This document shows positions 8,490 through 18,341 of a DNA stretch of 64,000 nucleotides, in pieces; the stretch's first letter is position 1, and each line of letters starts with the position of its first letter. Where the stretch lies: positions 102,463 to 166,462 of the forward strand of contig NZ_FNVD01000009.1 in NCBI RefSeq assembly GCF_900108275.1. The letters run 5' to 3'. The translations under genes were made by a program, and so were the position numbers. Below the pieces are notes generated by a model. That model saw only the letters and a program-made list of their open reading frames with translations, made no database searches and was not told the origin of the DNA. This DNA comes from Jhaorihella thermophila. Lineage in GTDB: Bacteria > Pseudomonadota > Alphaproteobacteria > Rhodobacterales > Rhodobacteraceae.

Positions 8490-8792
8490 CGAGGCTTTCC
8501 CTTGATCGGGCGGCGCCTCGGGGTTCGCTGGTCCTGCTCGTTGCAACCTCTCCGACGCCGCGGCGGTTGAACGAAACAGTCCCTCCCGCCCTATCGGGGC
8601 AGGGGATAATAGACGGCGAAGATGGTCGTCTTGCGAAACATGGGGCCACTCGTTTCATGTCTGCCGGCCCCTGTCAAGCCGATGACCCTGCGTCAGCGGC
8701 GGCCGGCGGGGTTGGATCTGCCAAAATGCCGCGTTAGCTGAAATCGACCGGCCGCGGCGATGGCCGCCGCGCCTTAGCCAAGGGGGACACAC
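8490..8792. other. tyrA-yghU intergenic region
   Basis: 303 bases between divergent genes. No gene, repeat or convincing promoter was recognised. Confidence 0.4.
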
Positions 8793-9680
8793 ATGACCGA
8801 CGCGACCGATATCGACGAATACACCCCGCCCGAGGTCTGGACCTGGGACGCCGAGAGCGGCGGGCGCTTTGCCAAGATCAACCGCCCCATCGCCGGCCCC
8901 ACCCATGACAAGGAATTGCCGGTGGGCAGGCATCCGTTCCAGCTCTATTCGCTGGGCACGCCCAACGGGGTCAAGGTCACGGTGATGTTCGAGGAGCTGC
9001 TGGCCGCGGGCCACGAGGGCGCCGAATATGACGCCTGGCTCATCAATATCGGCGAGGGCGACCAGTTTTCCAGCGGCTTCGTGGCGATCAACCCCAATTC
9101 CAAGATCCCCGCGCTGCTGGACCGCAGCGGCGAGAAACCGGTGCGCGTGTTCGAATCCGGCGCCATCCTGCTGCACCTGGCGGAGAAATTCGACGCCTTC
9201 CTGCCCACGGACCCCGAAAAGCGGCCCGAGATGCTGTCCTGGCTGTTCTGGCAGATGGGCAGCGCGCCCTTCCTGGGCGGCGGTTTCGGGCATTTCTACG
9301 CCTATGCGCCGAAGAAGTGGAAATATCCGATCGACCGCTACGCGATGGAGGTAAAGCGCCAGCTCGACGTGCTCGACCGGCACCTGGCCGAAAACCGCTA
9401 CATGGTCGGCGACGAATACACCATCGCCGACATCGCGATCTGGCCGTGGTATGGGCAGCTGGTGCTGGGCCGGCTCTATGACGCGGCCCGGTTCCTGGAC
9501 GTGGAGTCCTACGAAAACGTGGTGCGCTGGGCCAAGGAGTTGGACGCGCGGCCGGCGGTGCTGCGCGGGCGGATGGTGAACCGCACCTTCGGCAAGCCCG
9601 AGCTGCAATTGCACGAACGCCACGACGCCAGCGATTTCGACACGAAAACGCAGGACAAGCTCGCCCCGTCACAGGAGTGA
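8793..9680 (+). CDS. yghU: YghU-type glutathione-dependent disulfide-bond oxidoreductase
   Basis: 295 residues. A glutathione S-transferase-fold protein of the Nu/YghU class, cytoplasmic, which reduces disulfides or organic peroxides with two glutathiones. The family N-terminal extension is present (EYTPPEVWTWD), then the thioredoxin-like domain (QLYSLGTPNGVKVTVM at about 50-65, NSKIPALLD at about 103-111, VFESGAILLHLAEKF at about 119-133) and the helical domain with WQMGSAPFLGGGFGHF. It stands alone, preceded by AAGGGGGA. The physiological substrate is unknown for the family. Confidence 0.9.
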   Translation: MTDATDIDEYTPPEVWTWDAESGGRFAKINRPIAGPTHDKELPVGRHPFQLYSLGTPNGVKVTVMFEELLAAGHEGAEYDAWLINIGEGDQFSSGFVAINPNSKIPALLDRSGEKPVRVFESGAILLHLAEKFDAFLPTDPEKRPEMLSWLFWQMGSAPFLGGGFGHFYAYAPKKWKYPIDRYAMEVKRQLDVLDRHLAENRYMVGDEYTIADIAIWPWYGQLVLGRLYDAARFLDVESYENVVRWAKELDARPAVLRGRMVNRTFGKPELQLHERHDASDFDTKTQDKLAPSQE

Positions 9681-9858
9681 CGGCGGCGAAAGCCGCCCCC
9701 TGTCAGGGCCGAAAAATCCGGCCGCGAAGGCGTCGCGTGCAGTCGGCGCCGCACGGCCCGGGCACGCGCCCACCCGGGCGACCGGCTGCCCTGCGTTGCC
9801 GGCGCGGCGCACGCGGCCCCGGCAACCGTTTCGTGACGAAACCCCGGGGAACCCGGCC

Positions 9859-10650
9859 TCAACGCAGGATCGGCGGCTTGTCGGGATCGCTGCCGGGGGC
9901 CGCGATCACGCGTGCCTCGGGCACCTTGGGCCGGGGAATGTCGAACCGCAGCCCGACCCGGGCCAGACGCTCGGCCACCGGGTCGGACGCGGCGACAAAG
10001 GTCACGTCCAGAGCCCCTGCATCGACCCCGGAAAAGGTCAGCGCCTCGCTCACCGCCTTGGCCAGCGGCGCCTGCGCCCCGTCGATCGCGTCGAGAATCG
10101 CCAGCATGTGCCCCCTCCCCCCGTCGCGATAGGTCACGCCGACCAGCCACGCCGCGCGTGCCAGCCCCCCCGCCTGGGCCAGCCGCGCCCGCAGCGCGGA
10201 CACCAGTGCCTCGGGCAGGCCCTCTGGCGCCGTCAGCTCGGCAATCCCGGCTTCGACCTCGTCCGGGGCGCGGCCCAGCGTGTCGGTCAGCCAGGCCAGC
10301 GCCTCGGCCGGGATCAGGATCGACGAGGGTGCCACATCGGGGTTCAGCGCCAGCCCAACCCCCTGCCCGCCCAGCATCCCCGCCAGCACCCGGCCCGAGA
10401 TCGCCGCATAGGGCGCGACCCGGCCGGCGAAGGTTGCCAGACGCTCTTCGCGGTCGAAGGCCACAACGAACCGGCCCTCCTCGAGCGTGAACAGCTCGGG
10501 GCTGATGGTTTCGCCCTGCGCCTCTTCGGTCAGCAACAGGAACAGCTCGGCATCGGCGAGGCGTTCAAAGAACCGCAGCCGCGCGGCGGTGTCCTCGGGG
10601 GCGGCCGCCATCGCGGCGTGGGCCTCATCCAGGGGCGTCGTTTCGGTCAT
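9859..10650 (-). CDS. SseB-domain protein
   Basis: 263 residues. The N-terminal two thirds match the SseB domain (ELFLLLTEEA, then a FVVAFDREERLATF segment and GVGLALNP), a fold found in enhanced-serine-sensitivity proteins and in many Rhodobacteraceae proteins of unknown role. A C-terminal SseB-type extension (PEALVSALRARLA, GHMLAILDAIDG) follows. No signal peptide or membrane segment. The start overlaps the end of the downstream-oriented glycosylase gene by 26 bases, so the two are cotranscribed. No specific function can be given. Confidence 0.7.
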   Translation of the reverse strand: MTETTPLDEAHAAMAAAPEDTAARLRFFERLADAELFLLLTEEAQGETISPELFTLEEGRFVVAFDREERLATFAGRVAPYAAISGRVLAGMLGGQGVGLALNPDVAPSSILIPAEALAWLTDTLGRAPDEVEAGIAELTAPEGLPEALVSALRARLAQAGGLARAAWLVGVTYRDGGRGHMLAILDAIDGAQAPLAKAVSEALTFSGVDAGALDVTFVAASDPVAERLARVGLRFDIPRPKVPEARVIAAPGSDPDKPPILR

Positions 10651-11254
10651 TGCGTGCCTCGCCTTGCAGAACCTCGCGGACCCGCTGGCGCAGGACCGGC
10701 AGCAGCTCCGCCTCGAACCAGGGGTTGCGTTTCAGCCATGCCGTATTGCGCCAGGACGGATGAGGCAAGGGAAAGACGCGCGGCGCATGGTCCCGCCAGC
10801 CGCGCACGGTTTCGGTGACCGACGCCCGCGTGCCCAGATGCCAGCGATGCGAATGCCCGCCCACAAGGATCGTCAGCCGCAGCTCCGGCAGCGCCCGCAT
10901 CACCTGCGCGTGCCAGGTGCGCGCGCAGACCGGCGGTGGCGGCAGGTCCGACCCGCGCGCGTCATAGCCCGGAAAGCAGAAGGCCATCGGCACGATGGCA
11001 ACCCGGTCGCGGTCGTAGAAGGTGTCCGGATCCAGCCCCAGCCAGCCGCGCAGCCGGTCGCCCGACGGGTCGGTAAAGGGGCGGCCGGATTCGTGCACCC
11101 GCGCCCCCGGCGCCTGCCCCGCGATCAGAACGCGCGCCCGTGGCGAAAACCACACCACCGGGCGCGGCGCATGGGCCGTGGCCGTCGCGGCAAAGCGGTC
11201 CGCGCACAGCCGGCAGCCGCGAATGCGCGCGATCAGATCCGTTGCATCGCTCAT
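10625..11254 (-). CDS. Uracil-DNA glycosylase family protein
   Basis: 209 residues of the uracil-DNA glycosylase superfamily. Motif 1, IAGQAPGARVHESGRPF (about residues 44-60), and the C-terminal HPSWRNTAWL (about 168-177), with the histidine of the HPS motif that contacts the base, are clear. A CRLC motif lies near the N-terminus, but the four-cysteine iron-sulfur set of family 4/5 enzymes is not evident. It resembles the poorly studied UDG-like group in Proteobacteria. A DNA repair role is inferred from the fold only. Overlaps the SseB-domain gene. Confidence 0.78.
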   Translation of the reverse strand: MSDATDLIARIRGCRLCADRFAATATAHAPRPVVWFSPRARVLIAGQAPGARVHESGRPFTDPSGDRLRGWLGLDPDTFYDRDRVAIVPMAFCFPGYDARGSDLPPPPVCARTWHAQVMRALPELRLTILVGGHSHRWHLGTRASVTETVRGWRDHAPRVFPLPHPSWRNTAWLKRNPWFEAELLPVLRQRVREVLQGEARNDRNDAPG

Positions 11255-11571
11255 GCGCCCTCCGGTGCCGCCGCCGCAGGCGGCCGGGCAGATCCGCGTC
11301 CGATCGCCGGTGTTCGAAACGCACGGGGTTTCACTTCGACACCCGAACCGTCATTTCTGCGGCAAGACCGTTGAAACACATTGCATTGACGTTGGTATTT
11401 TGTTTCGAATTCCGACATAATGTAGCCCAAATCAACGTGTAACTGGATACCATCCCCGAAAAGAGCAAGGCCACAATGGCCAGGCGCGCCGGGGCAAGGA
11501 AAACGACGGGCGACAATCGCCGAGGCACCATTTTCCGCCGCAATGGCGGGCAGGCGGAACCGAAACGAACG
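11255..11571. other. Intergenic region upstream of kpsT
   Basis: 317 bases between divergent genes. About 11378-11440 is A/T-rich (GCATTGACGTTGGTATTTTG, then GACATAATGTAG) and probably carries the capsule-operon promoter. The kpsT frame is open from 11476, but that stretch (MARRAGARKTTG...) has no family similarity, so I treat it as untranslated. Confidence 0.4.
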
Positions 11572-12231
11572 ATGCTGGAATTTGTGAATGTAAGCAAATC
11601 CTTCTGGACGGGCACCCAGCGCAAGGTGATCCTGGACCGCGTATCGTTCCGGGTCGAGCTGGGCAATTCGCTGGGCATCCTCGCGCCCAACGGCACCGGC
11701 AAGACCACGCTCATCAACATGATGGCGGGGCTGGAGAAACCGGACGAGGGCGAAATCCGCCGCATGTGCAACGTGTCGTTTCCGCTGGGCTTCATGGGGG
11801 GCGTGATCACGCGCCTGTCGGCCCGCGAAAACGCCCGATACATCGCGCGCCTCTATGGTCTCGACCCCGACTATGTGGAGGCCTATTGCCGCTGGCTGTG
11901 CAACCTGGGCGAATATTTCGACCAGCCACTGGGCACCTATTCATCGGGCATGAAGTCCAGGTTCAGCTTTGCGCTGATGCTGGCGCTGGACTTCGACATC
12001 TATCTGATCGACGAAGGCATGCCCTCCACCACGGATGTGGAGTTCAACCGCAAGGCCGGAGCGATATTGAAGGAACGCCTGCGCACCACGACCATCGTGA
12101 TCGTGTCGCACGACCCCAAGACGCTCGAGAAATACGCCAGATCCGCGGCCGTTCTGAAGCACGGCCAGTTGTTCATGTTCGACACCTTGGAAGAAGCGAA
12201 GCAGCTCTATGACTACGAAGCCCAAGGCTAG
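11572..12231 (+). CDS. kpsT: Capsular polysaccharide ABC transporter ATP-binding protein
   Basis: 219 residues from MLEFVNVSKSFW. ATPase of the inner-membrane exporter for group II-type capsules. Walker A is APNGTGKTT (residues about 39-47), the signature region is YSSGMKSRFSFALML (about 123-137), Walker B is IYLIDEG (about 143-149), and the H-loop is VSHD. Short length without an extra C-terminal domain fits KpsT rather than the Wzt type. kpsE overlaps its end by 23 bases. The permease partner KpsM is not in this window. Confidence 0.9.
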   Translation: MLEFVNVSKSFWTGTQRKVILDRVSFRVELGNSLGILAPNGTGKTTLINMMAGLEKPDEGEIRRMCNVSFPLGFMGGVITRLSARENARYIARLYGLDPDYVEAYCRWLCNLGEYFDQPLGTYSSGMKSRFSFALMLALDFDIYLIDEGMPSTTDVEFNRKAGAILKERLRTTTIVIVSHDPKTLEKYARSAAVLKHGQLFMFDTLEEAKQLYDYEAQG

Positions 12232-13798
12232 GAAATTCCGCATCCGCCGCACCACAGGCACGACCGGCGCCGCGCAGCGCGTCGGGGCGGAGGAAACGCA
12301 ACAGCAGGCCGTCGCAGGCGGCATGGCCGGCGATGTGGCCTCGGCCCGGGAGGGCGCCGTGGATGCCGAGATCAACGCGATCCGCCGCGAGGGTCTGACC
12401 GGCCGGCAGCTGCGCATGGCACGGCGGCTGGCGCAGAAGCACAACCTGCCCGCGACCTCGGATTTCGACGCTGTGCGGCTGCTGCGCAAGGCCGGGATCG
12501 ACCCGTTCCAGCGGACGAACATGCTGGAACTGGTGGTTCCCGGCAAGGACCGGGACAAGGACGAGGCGCCGTCCGACAAGGTTCAGCTGCCGCAGACCGT
12601 GCCGGCGGAGGGGGTCAACCTGCCTTCGACCGAGATGAACCCGCTGCAGGCGCGGATGCGCGAGATCGGCGAGATCCAGAAGGACATCGCCCGCCGCCGC
12701 CGCCGCAAGATGGCGCTGCTGTTCACGCGGCTGGCCTTTTTCGTGCTGCTGCCGACCCTGATCGTGGGCTGGTATTTCGCCAATGTCGCGACGCCCATGT
12801 ATTCCAGCAAATCGGAATTCCTGATCCTGAAGGCCGACAATGCCGGCGGCGGCGGGCTGGGCAGCCTGCTGAGCGGCACCCAGTTCGCCACCAACCAGGA
12901 TTCGATCGCCGTGCAGTCTTATCTGCAATCCAAGGATGCGATGCTGCGGCTTGATCGCGATGTCGGGTTCATGGCGCATTTCCAGCAGCCTTGGATCGAC
13001 CCGATTCAGCGTCTGGCGCCGGACGCCACCATCGAGGACGCTTACAAGATCTACAAGAAGAACGTGAAGATCGGCTATGACCCGACCGAAGGCGTGATCC
13101 GCATGGAAGTCACCGCCGCCGACCCCGAGGTCGCTGCCGAGTTCTCGCGCAAGCTGATCTCCTATGCCGAGGAGCGGGTCAACGTCCTGTCCGAGAAGAA
13201 GCGCGACGACCAGATGAAGGACGCGCTGGAAGCCTTCGAGAAGGCCGAGGCCGAGCGGCGCAAGGCGCAGCAGGCGCTGGTCGAGCTGCAGCAGAAAGGC
13301 GCGATTCTGGACCCCGAGGGCGTGATCGCCTCGTTGCGCAGCCAGATCAACAATATCGAGGTGCAGTTGCAGGACAAGCAGTTGCAGCTGGCCGCGTTGC
13401 AGGACAACGCGCGCCCCAACAAGGCCAAGGTCGAGGGCGTCAAGGGCGACATCCGGCGGCTGGAAGCGTTGCTGCGACAGCTCAACGCCAAGATGATCAA
13501 CGCCTCCAAGGGCGAAAACTCGTTGGCCGAACTCAGCGTGCGCATCCAGATGGCCCAGGCGGATCTGGCCACGCGCGACATGATGCTGCAATCCGCCCTG
13601 CAACAGCTGGAACAGACCCGGGCCGAGGCCAACCGCCAGGTGCGCTATCTGACCACCTCGGTCAACCCGGTGGCCAGTCAGTCGCCCAGCTATCCGCGGG
13701 TGTTCGAAGATACCCTTTTGGCATTCCTGATCTTTTCCGGTATCTACCTGATGGTGTCGCTGACCGCCTCGATCCTGAGGGAACAGATCTCGTCTTGA
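12209..13798 (+). CDS. kpsE: Capsule polysaccharide export inner-membrane protein, KpsE/Wzz family
   Basis: 529 residues. The basic N-terminal cytoplasmic tail (about 170 residues) is followed by a membrane segment ([20 protein letters not shown], about 172-191). A large periplasmic part with long coiled-coil helices (about 330-480: [20 protein letters not shown] and following) comes next. A second membrane segment lies near the C-terminus ([20 protein letters not shown]). This is the layout of KpsE, which links the KpsMT exporter to the outer-membrane channel. The N-terminal tail is longer than in E. coli KpsE. Overlaps kpsT and runs into kdsA. Confidence 0.85.
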   Translation: MTTKPKARKFRIRRTTGTTGAAQRVGAEETQQQAVAGGMAGDVASAREGAVDAEINAIRREGLTGRQLRMARRLAQKHNLPATSDFDAVRLLRKAGIDPFQRTNMLELVVPGKDRDKDEAPSDKVQLPQTVPAEGVNLPSTEMNPLQARMREIGEIQKDIARRRRRKMALLFTRLAFFVLLPTLIVGWYFANVATPMYSSKSEFLILKADNAGGGGLGSLLSGTQFATNQDSIAVQSYLQSKDAMLRLDRDVGFMAHFQQPWIDPIQRLAPDATIEDAYKIYKKNVKIGYDPTEGVIRMEVTAADPEVAAEFSRKLISYAEERVNVLSEKKRDDQMKDALEAFEKAEAERRKAQQALVELQQKGAILDPEGVIASLRSQINNIEVQLQDKQLQLAALQDNARPNKAKVEGVKGDIRRLEALLRQLNAKMINASKGENSLAELSVRIQMAQADLATRDMMLQSALQQLEQTRAEANRQVRYLTTSVNPVASQSPSYPRVFEDTLLAFLIFSGIYLMVSLTASILREQISS

Positions 13799-13806
13799 GG
13801 ACCGCC

Positions 13807-14640
13807 ATGAAGACTGTCTCTGTCGCCGGCCTGAGCATCGGCAACGGTCGCCCGTTGACCGTGATCGCGGGGCCCTGCCAGCTGGAAAGCGCCGATCACG
13901 CGCAGATGATCGCCGGCCGCATGAAGGAGATCTGCGACGCGGCCGGCGCGCAATACGTGTTCAAGGCCAGCTATGACAAGGCCAACCGCACCAGCCTGTC
14001 GGGCAGGCGCGGGCTGGGGATGGAGGCGGGGCTGAAGATCCTGTCCGACATCCGGTCCGGGCTCGGCGTGCCGGTTCTGACCGACGTGCACACCGCCGAA
14101 CAATGCGCCCCGGCGGCGCAGGCGGTGGACATCCTTCAGATCCCGGCCTTTCTGTGCCGGCAGACCGACCTGCTGCTGGCCGCCGGGGAAACCGGCGCGG
14201 CGATCAACGTGAAAAAGGGCCAGTTCCTCGCCCCCTGGGACATGGTGAACGTGGTCGCCAAGATCGAGAGCACCGGCAACGACCGCATCCTGCTGACCGA
14301 ACGCGGCGTGTCCTTTGGCTACAACACGCTGGTGGCGGACATGCGGTCGCTGCCGATCATGGCGCGCACCGGCTATCCGGTGGTGATGGACGCCACCCAT
14401 TCGGTGCAGCAGCCGGGGGGACAGGGCGGATCGTCGGGCGGGCAGCGCGAGTTCGCCCCCGTCATGGCCCGCGCCGCGGTGGCAGTGGGCGTGGCGGCGG
14501 TGTTCATTGAAACCCACGAAGCCCCCGACACCGCGCCCTCGGACGGGCCGAACATGATCCCCCTGGACAGGATGGATCGACTGGTTGAGACGCTGATGGA
14601 TTTCGATCGGCTGGCCAAGGCCGATCCGATTGATCTTTGA
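13807..14640 (+). CDS. kdsA: 3-deoxy-8-phosphooctulonate synthase
   Basis: 277 residues. Condenses arabinose 5-phosphate with phosphoenolpyruvate to KDO 8-phosphate. Conserved blocks: [10 protein letters not shown] (about 16-25), [12 protein letters not shown] (about 54-65), [42 protein letters not shown] and [16 protein letters not shown]. Seated directly after kpsE with a TTGAGG ribosome site that contains the kpsE stop; an upstream TTG at 13795 is less likely. Its place in a capsule operon suggests KDO for the capsule (repeat unit or lipid linker), although KDO is also needed for lipopolysaccharide. Confidence 0.95.
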   Translation: MKTVSVAGLSIGNGRPLTVIAGPCQLESADHAQMIAGRMKEICDAAGAQYVFKASYDKANRTSLSGRRGLGMEAGLKILSDIRSGLGVPVLTDVHTAEQCAPAAQAVDILQIPAFLCRQTDLLLAAGETGAAINVKKGQFLAPWDMVNVVAKIESTGNDRILLTERGVSFGYNTLVADMRSLPIMARTGYPVVMDATHSVQQPGGQGGSSGGQREFAPVMARAAVAVGVAAVFIETHEAPDTAPSDGPNMIPLDRMDRLVETLMDFDRLAKADPIDL

Positions 14641-14662
14641 CCTGCAACACACGGATTTTGAA

Positions 14663-16159
14663 ATGAAGAAACCTGCCGCCGAGGTGACCCCGAACACCTG
14701 GGAATTTCTGCGCGACCCGATGATCGCTCCGACCGGATTTCGCGAATACGACGCGCGCTGGCGCTATCCGGAGGAGATCAACCTGCCCGGCATGACCGCG
14801 TTGGGGCTGGGGCTGGGCACGCAGATGCGGCGGCGCGGGATCGAGCCGGTGATCGCCGTGGGCAACGACTATCGCGACTATTCGCTGGCGATCAAGAACG
14901 CGCTGATCCTCGGCCTCATGCAGGCGGGCATCCGGGTCATGGACATCGGCCCCGCGCTGAGCCCGATGGCCTATTTCGCCCAGTTCCACCTTGACGTGCC
15001 GGCGGTGGCGATGGTGACGGCCAGCCACAACCCCAATGGCTGGACCGGGGTCAAGATGGGGTTCGAACGCCCGCTGACCCACGGCCCCGACGAGATGGCC
15101 GAGCTGCGCGACATCGTGCTGACCGGCGATTTCGAGCCGCGCCCGGGCGGGGCCTATGAATTCGTGGAGGGCGTGCGGGAGGCCTATCTGGACGATCTGG
15201 CGGGCGATTTCCGCATGACCCGGCCGCTGAAGGTGGTCTGCGCCACCGGCAACGGCACCGCAGGCGCCTTTGCGCCCGATCTGTTCCGCCGGATCGGGGT
15301 CGAGGTGGTGCCCGGCCACAACGAGCTCGACTATACCTTCCCCCACTACAACCCAAACCCCGAGGCCATGGAAATGCTGCATGACATGGCCGCTGCGGTA
15401 AAGGCCAGCGGCGCGGATCTGGCGCTGGGCTTCGACGGAGACGGCGACCGCTGCGGCGTGGTGGACGACGAGGGCGAGGAGATCTTTGCCGACAAGGTGG
15501 GCGTCATCATGGCGCGCGACCTGGCGAAGATTTATCCGGGCGCGACCTTCGTGGCGGATGTGAAATCGACGGGTCTGTTCGCCAGCGACCCGGAATTGCA
15601 GCGCCACGGGATCAGGGCGGATTACTGGAAGACCGGCCACAGCCACATGAAGCGGCGGGTGAAGGAGCTCGGCGCGCTGGCGGGGTTCGAAAAGTCGGGC
15701 CACTATTTCCTGTCGGGCGAGATCGGGCGTGGCTATGACGACGGGATGCGGGTCGCGGTCGAGATCTGCAAGATGCTGGACCGCAACCCCGACAAGTCGA
15801 TGTCGGATCTGCGCCGCGCGCTGCCGCGGACCTGGTCCACGCCCACCATGTCGCCCTGGTGCGCCGATACCGAGAAATACCAGGTGCTGGAGCGGATCGT
15901 GGCCCGGCTGGTGAAGATGGCCGAGGACGGCGGCACCATCGCCGGGCGGCAGATCGCCGAGGTGGTCACGGTGAACGGCGCCCGGGTGATCCTGGACAAT
16001 GGCGGCTGGGGGCTGGTGCGGGCATCCAGCAACACGCCGAACCTGGTGGTGGTGTGCGAAAGCCCCGAAAGCGAAGCCGAAATGCGTGCGATATTCGCCG
16101 ATATCGACGCGGTGATCCGCACCGAGCCGGCGGTGGGGGACTACGACCAGACGATCTGA
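14663..16159 (+). CDS. Phosphomannomutase/phosphoglucomutase
   Basis: 498 residues of the alpha-D-phosphohexomutase superfamily. TGFREYDARWRYP starts the fold. The catalytic phosphoserine loop is TASHNPNGWTGVKMG (about residues 117-131), the metal-binding loop is GFDGDGDRCGVVDD (about 256-269), the sugar-binding loop is EKSGHYFLSGEIGRGYDDG (about 344-362), and a RASSNTPNLVV phosphate loop is near the C-terminus. It makes hexose 1-phosphates for nucleotide sugars, and its neighbours point to capsule precursors. The start MKKPAAEV is preferred over 14630, which would overlap kdsA. Whether mannose or glucose phosphate is preferred cannot be told. Confidence 0.88.
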   Translation: MKKPAAEVTPNTWEFLRDPMIAPTGFREYDARWRYPEEINLPGMTALGLGLGTQMRRRGIEPVIAVGNDYRDYSLAIKNALILGLMQAGIRVMDIGPALSPMAYFAQFHLDVPAVAMVTASHNPNGWTGVKMGFERPLTHGPDEMAELRDIVLTGDFEPRPGGAYEFVEGVREAYLDDLAGDFRMTRPLKVVCATGNGTAGAFAPDLFRRIGVEVVPGHNELDYTFPHYNPNPEAMEMLHDMAAAVKASGADLALGFDGDGDRCGVVDDEGEEIFADKVGVIMARDLAKIYPGATFVADVKSTGLFASDPELQRHGIRADYWKTGHSHMKRRVKELGALAGFEKSGHYFLSGEIGRGYDDGMRVAVEICKMLDRNPDKSMSDLRRALPRTWSTPTMSPWCADTEKYQVLERIVARLVKMAEDGGTIAGRQIAEVVTVNGARVILDNGGWGLVRASSNTPNLVVVCESPESEAEMRAIFADIDAVIRTEPAVGDYDQTI

Positions 16160-16204
16160 GGCGGGTCGCGCCGAGGGGCGCGCGCCCCGAAACGCGCGCG
16201 ATGC

Positions 16205-16250
16205 GCGCGTTGCCTCCGGCGGGGATATTTGGAGCAAGAGGAAGGAACGG
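16205..16250 (-). repeat. Dispersed intergenic hairpin element, copy B
   Basis: Plus strand CTCCGGCGGGGATATTTGGAG followed by CAAGAGGAAGGAACGG. On the minus strand it begins about 22 bases after the stop of the AsmA-like gene. The hairpin part is diverged (GCGCGCG runs replace the G-rich stem). Confidence 0.7.
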
Positions 16251-16271
16251 GGGCCTGCCGGCCGGCGCGGT

Positions 16272-18233
16272 TCAATCCTGGCCGAGCAGTTTGAGCAGGC
16301 CCTTCTTTGCCTCCTTTTCGAGCTTGTCCTTGAGCGCCTTTTCTGCGTCCTGCGGTGTCTGGACAGGGGTGTCGAGTTCCCGGCCGAGCTTTTCCAGCGC
16401 CTTTTCCCTGGCCTTGCGTTCCAGTTCGTCCTGTTTCGCCTTGATTTCGGCATCGAGCGCGGCGCTGAGGTCGGGCTTGATCGCCGGGTCGTCCCACGGA
16501 CCCTTGATGCGCACCGAGATCGCCAGTTGCCTGTCGCCGCCCTGTTTCACCGCGACGGGCGTGAACAGGTAGTCGATGTCGCGGCGGCCCAGGCCGATCC
16601 GGCCGGCGCCCTGGGCGGTGATGCGGGACAGCTTGAGTTTCAGGTCGTCGTTGAAGAGATCCCCGTCGCGGATCGTGAAGGTGGCGGTGAGGCTGTCGAA
16701 GACGGTGGTGCCCCCGGTTCCGGTGCCGCTGCGCAGAAGCCGGTCGAGGTCGATGCCAGAGATCACGCCGCGCCCGGTGCCGATCTGCCCCTGCCCCTTC
16801 AGCGAGCGCATGATCGCATCGACCGAATTGCCGACCCCCAGCACGTCGATCTGTCCCGAGGCCTTGCCCGAGAGCCGCTTGACTCCGGCGAGCCGGGCCA
16901 GGGCGTCCTGCAGCTCGATCCCGTCCATCCGGGCGCGCGCCGCCACCGACAGGCCGCTGCGGCCGTTGGCGACGAATTCGCCCTGCACCGTGCCGGCGAA
17001 GACCGACAGCGGCTGCACCGTCACCACGGCGCGCGCGCGGTCGATGCGGATCGTGGCGTCGAGGCCGGAGAGCGGCGCGACCGGTGTCAAAACGCGGTTC
17101 GCGGTCAGCCGGATCGTGCCGTTGACGAGGCGCAGGGCGCTTGCGTCGATCGGATCCTTCGGCCAGCCGTTTGTCCCGGCGCCGGCACCCGACGCGCCGC
17201 CGGCACCCGCATCGGCGCCGGCGCCGATCGGAGTCAGGTCGAGCGTGTCGGCGGCCAGGTGGGCAACCACATTGGCAGGCTGGCCCAGAACGACATCCGC
17301 CTCGCCCGTCAGTCGGTTGTCGTCAAGGTCCAGGCCCAGGTTGCGCAGGGAAAGCCGTCCGTCCGCCGTCCATGTGATGTCGGCGGAGATCCGCGCCTTG
17401 CGGCCCATGCCCTGCGGCGGGGCGGCGTCGGGCTGGCCCAGCGCCGCCAGCAGGCGCGCGGTGTCCTCGGCCATCACCTCGGCATGACCCGCGGCGGCGC
17501 CGGCGGTGCTTGCCTGGCCGTCAAAAGTGGCCGAGCCGCCGGGCGCCACGAGGCGGGCCTGCACCGACGCCACCTCACCCGCCAGCAGGGCGTCGGGGCG
17601 CGCGATGGTCGCGGTGACGTCCAGCGGGTCGCCGAAGGGGCGGATCCGGGCGGCCAGACGCATCGGCCCGGCCGCGTCCGGCCAGTCAAGGGACAATTCA
17701 TCGGCCAGAAGCTCGACGGGAGCGGCGCCCGGCGATTCGTAGCTGAGCCGCGCGCCGGTCAGCCGCAGCCGGTTCAGGGTCAGCGGCGTTTCGCCCGCCC
17801 CCGCCGTCTGACCGCCCCCCTGCCCCGTGGCGACCGTGTCGGACGCGGAACCGCCCGAAAGTTCCCAGTTGCCGCGCCCGTCCGCGCCCAGCTTGAGCCG
17901 CAGGTCGGGGTTGCGCAGGGTCACTTCGCGCACATGGATTTCGCCGCGCAAGAGATCCGGCGCGGACACCGCCACCGTCAGGGCATCGGCGGTCAGCATC
18001 GGCTCGGGGCCCGCCCAATCGGGATTGCCCAGCCGCACCGGCCCGGTCCGCACCCCCAGCACCGGCCAGAGCGTGATCTTGACCCCCTCGGAAAATTCCA
18101 GCTTGCGGCCGGTGCGCGCCTCGACCTGGTCGGCGACAAGAGCGGCCACACGGTCGCCCGGCAGCAACAGCAGCCCGACCACGACCAGCGCAATCACGAC
18201 AAGCACGGCCCCGATCAATCGGATCAACCACAT
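16272..18233 (-). CDS. AsmA-family protein
   Basis: 653 residues from MWLIRLIG. One N-terminal membrane segment (LIRLIGAVLVVIALVVVGLL, residues 3-22) anchors a long periplasmic beta-rich protein. The family opening (ARTGRKLEFSEGVKITLWPV, then LGNPDWAG) and a C-terminal AsmA-like core (ALARLAGVKRLSGKASGQ, then GVISGIDLDRLL and FDSLTATFTIRDGDL) are present. AsmA-like proteins are thought to bridge inner and outer membranes in lipid transport. A lysine/glutamate-rich tail (about 600-650) is predicted to be helical. It converges on the phosphohexomutase gene. An upstream in-frame start at 18272 is possible. Confidence 0.82.
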   Translation of the reverse strand: MWLIRLIGAVLVVIALVVVGLLLLPGDRVAALVADQVEARTGRKLEFSEGVKITLWPVLGVRTGPVRLGNPDWAGPEPMLTADALTVAVSAPDLLRGEIHVREVTLRNPDLRLKLGADGRGNWELSGGSASDTVATGQGGGQTAGAGETPLTLNRLRLTGARLSYESPGAAPVELLADELSLDWPDAAGPMRLAARIRPFGDPLDVTATIARPDALLAGEVASVQARLVAPGGSATFDGQASTAGAAAGHAEVMAEDTARLLAALGQPDAAPPQGMGRKARISADITWTADGRLSLRNLGLDLDDNRLTGEADVVLGQPANVVAHLAADTLDLTPIGAGADAGAGGASGAGAGTNGWPKDPIDASALRLVNGTIRLTANRVLTPVAPLSGLDATIRIDRARAVVTVQPLSVFAGTVQGEFVANGRSGLSVAARARMDGIELQDALARLAGVKRLSGKASGQIDVLGVGNSVDAIMRSLKGQGQIGTGRGVISGIDLDRLLRSGTGTGGTTVFDSLTATFTIRDGDLFNDDLKLKLSRITAQGAGRIGLGRRDIDYLFTPVAVKQGGDRQLAISVRIKGPWDDPAIKPDLSAALDAEIKAKQDELERKAREKALEKLGRELDTPVQTPQDAEKALKDKLEKEAKKGLLKLLGQD

Positions 18234-18341
18234 GGCACAAGCCCCATTCCGGTTTCGGTAGGAAAATGGCACCGGGCGGGCGGCTTCGCAATCGGATAAC
18301 GCGCCGCGGCGGGGGCTTGCACCGCGCGATCAGCCCGCTAT

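Noticed and set aside
11476..11571. N-terminal extension of KpsT
   Set aside because: In frame but without family similarity; the ATG at 11572 matches the usual KpsT start.
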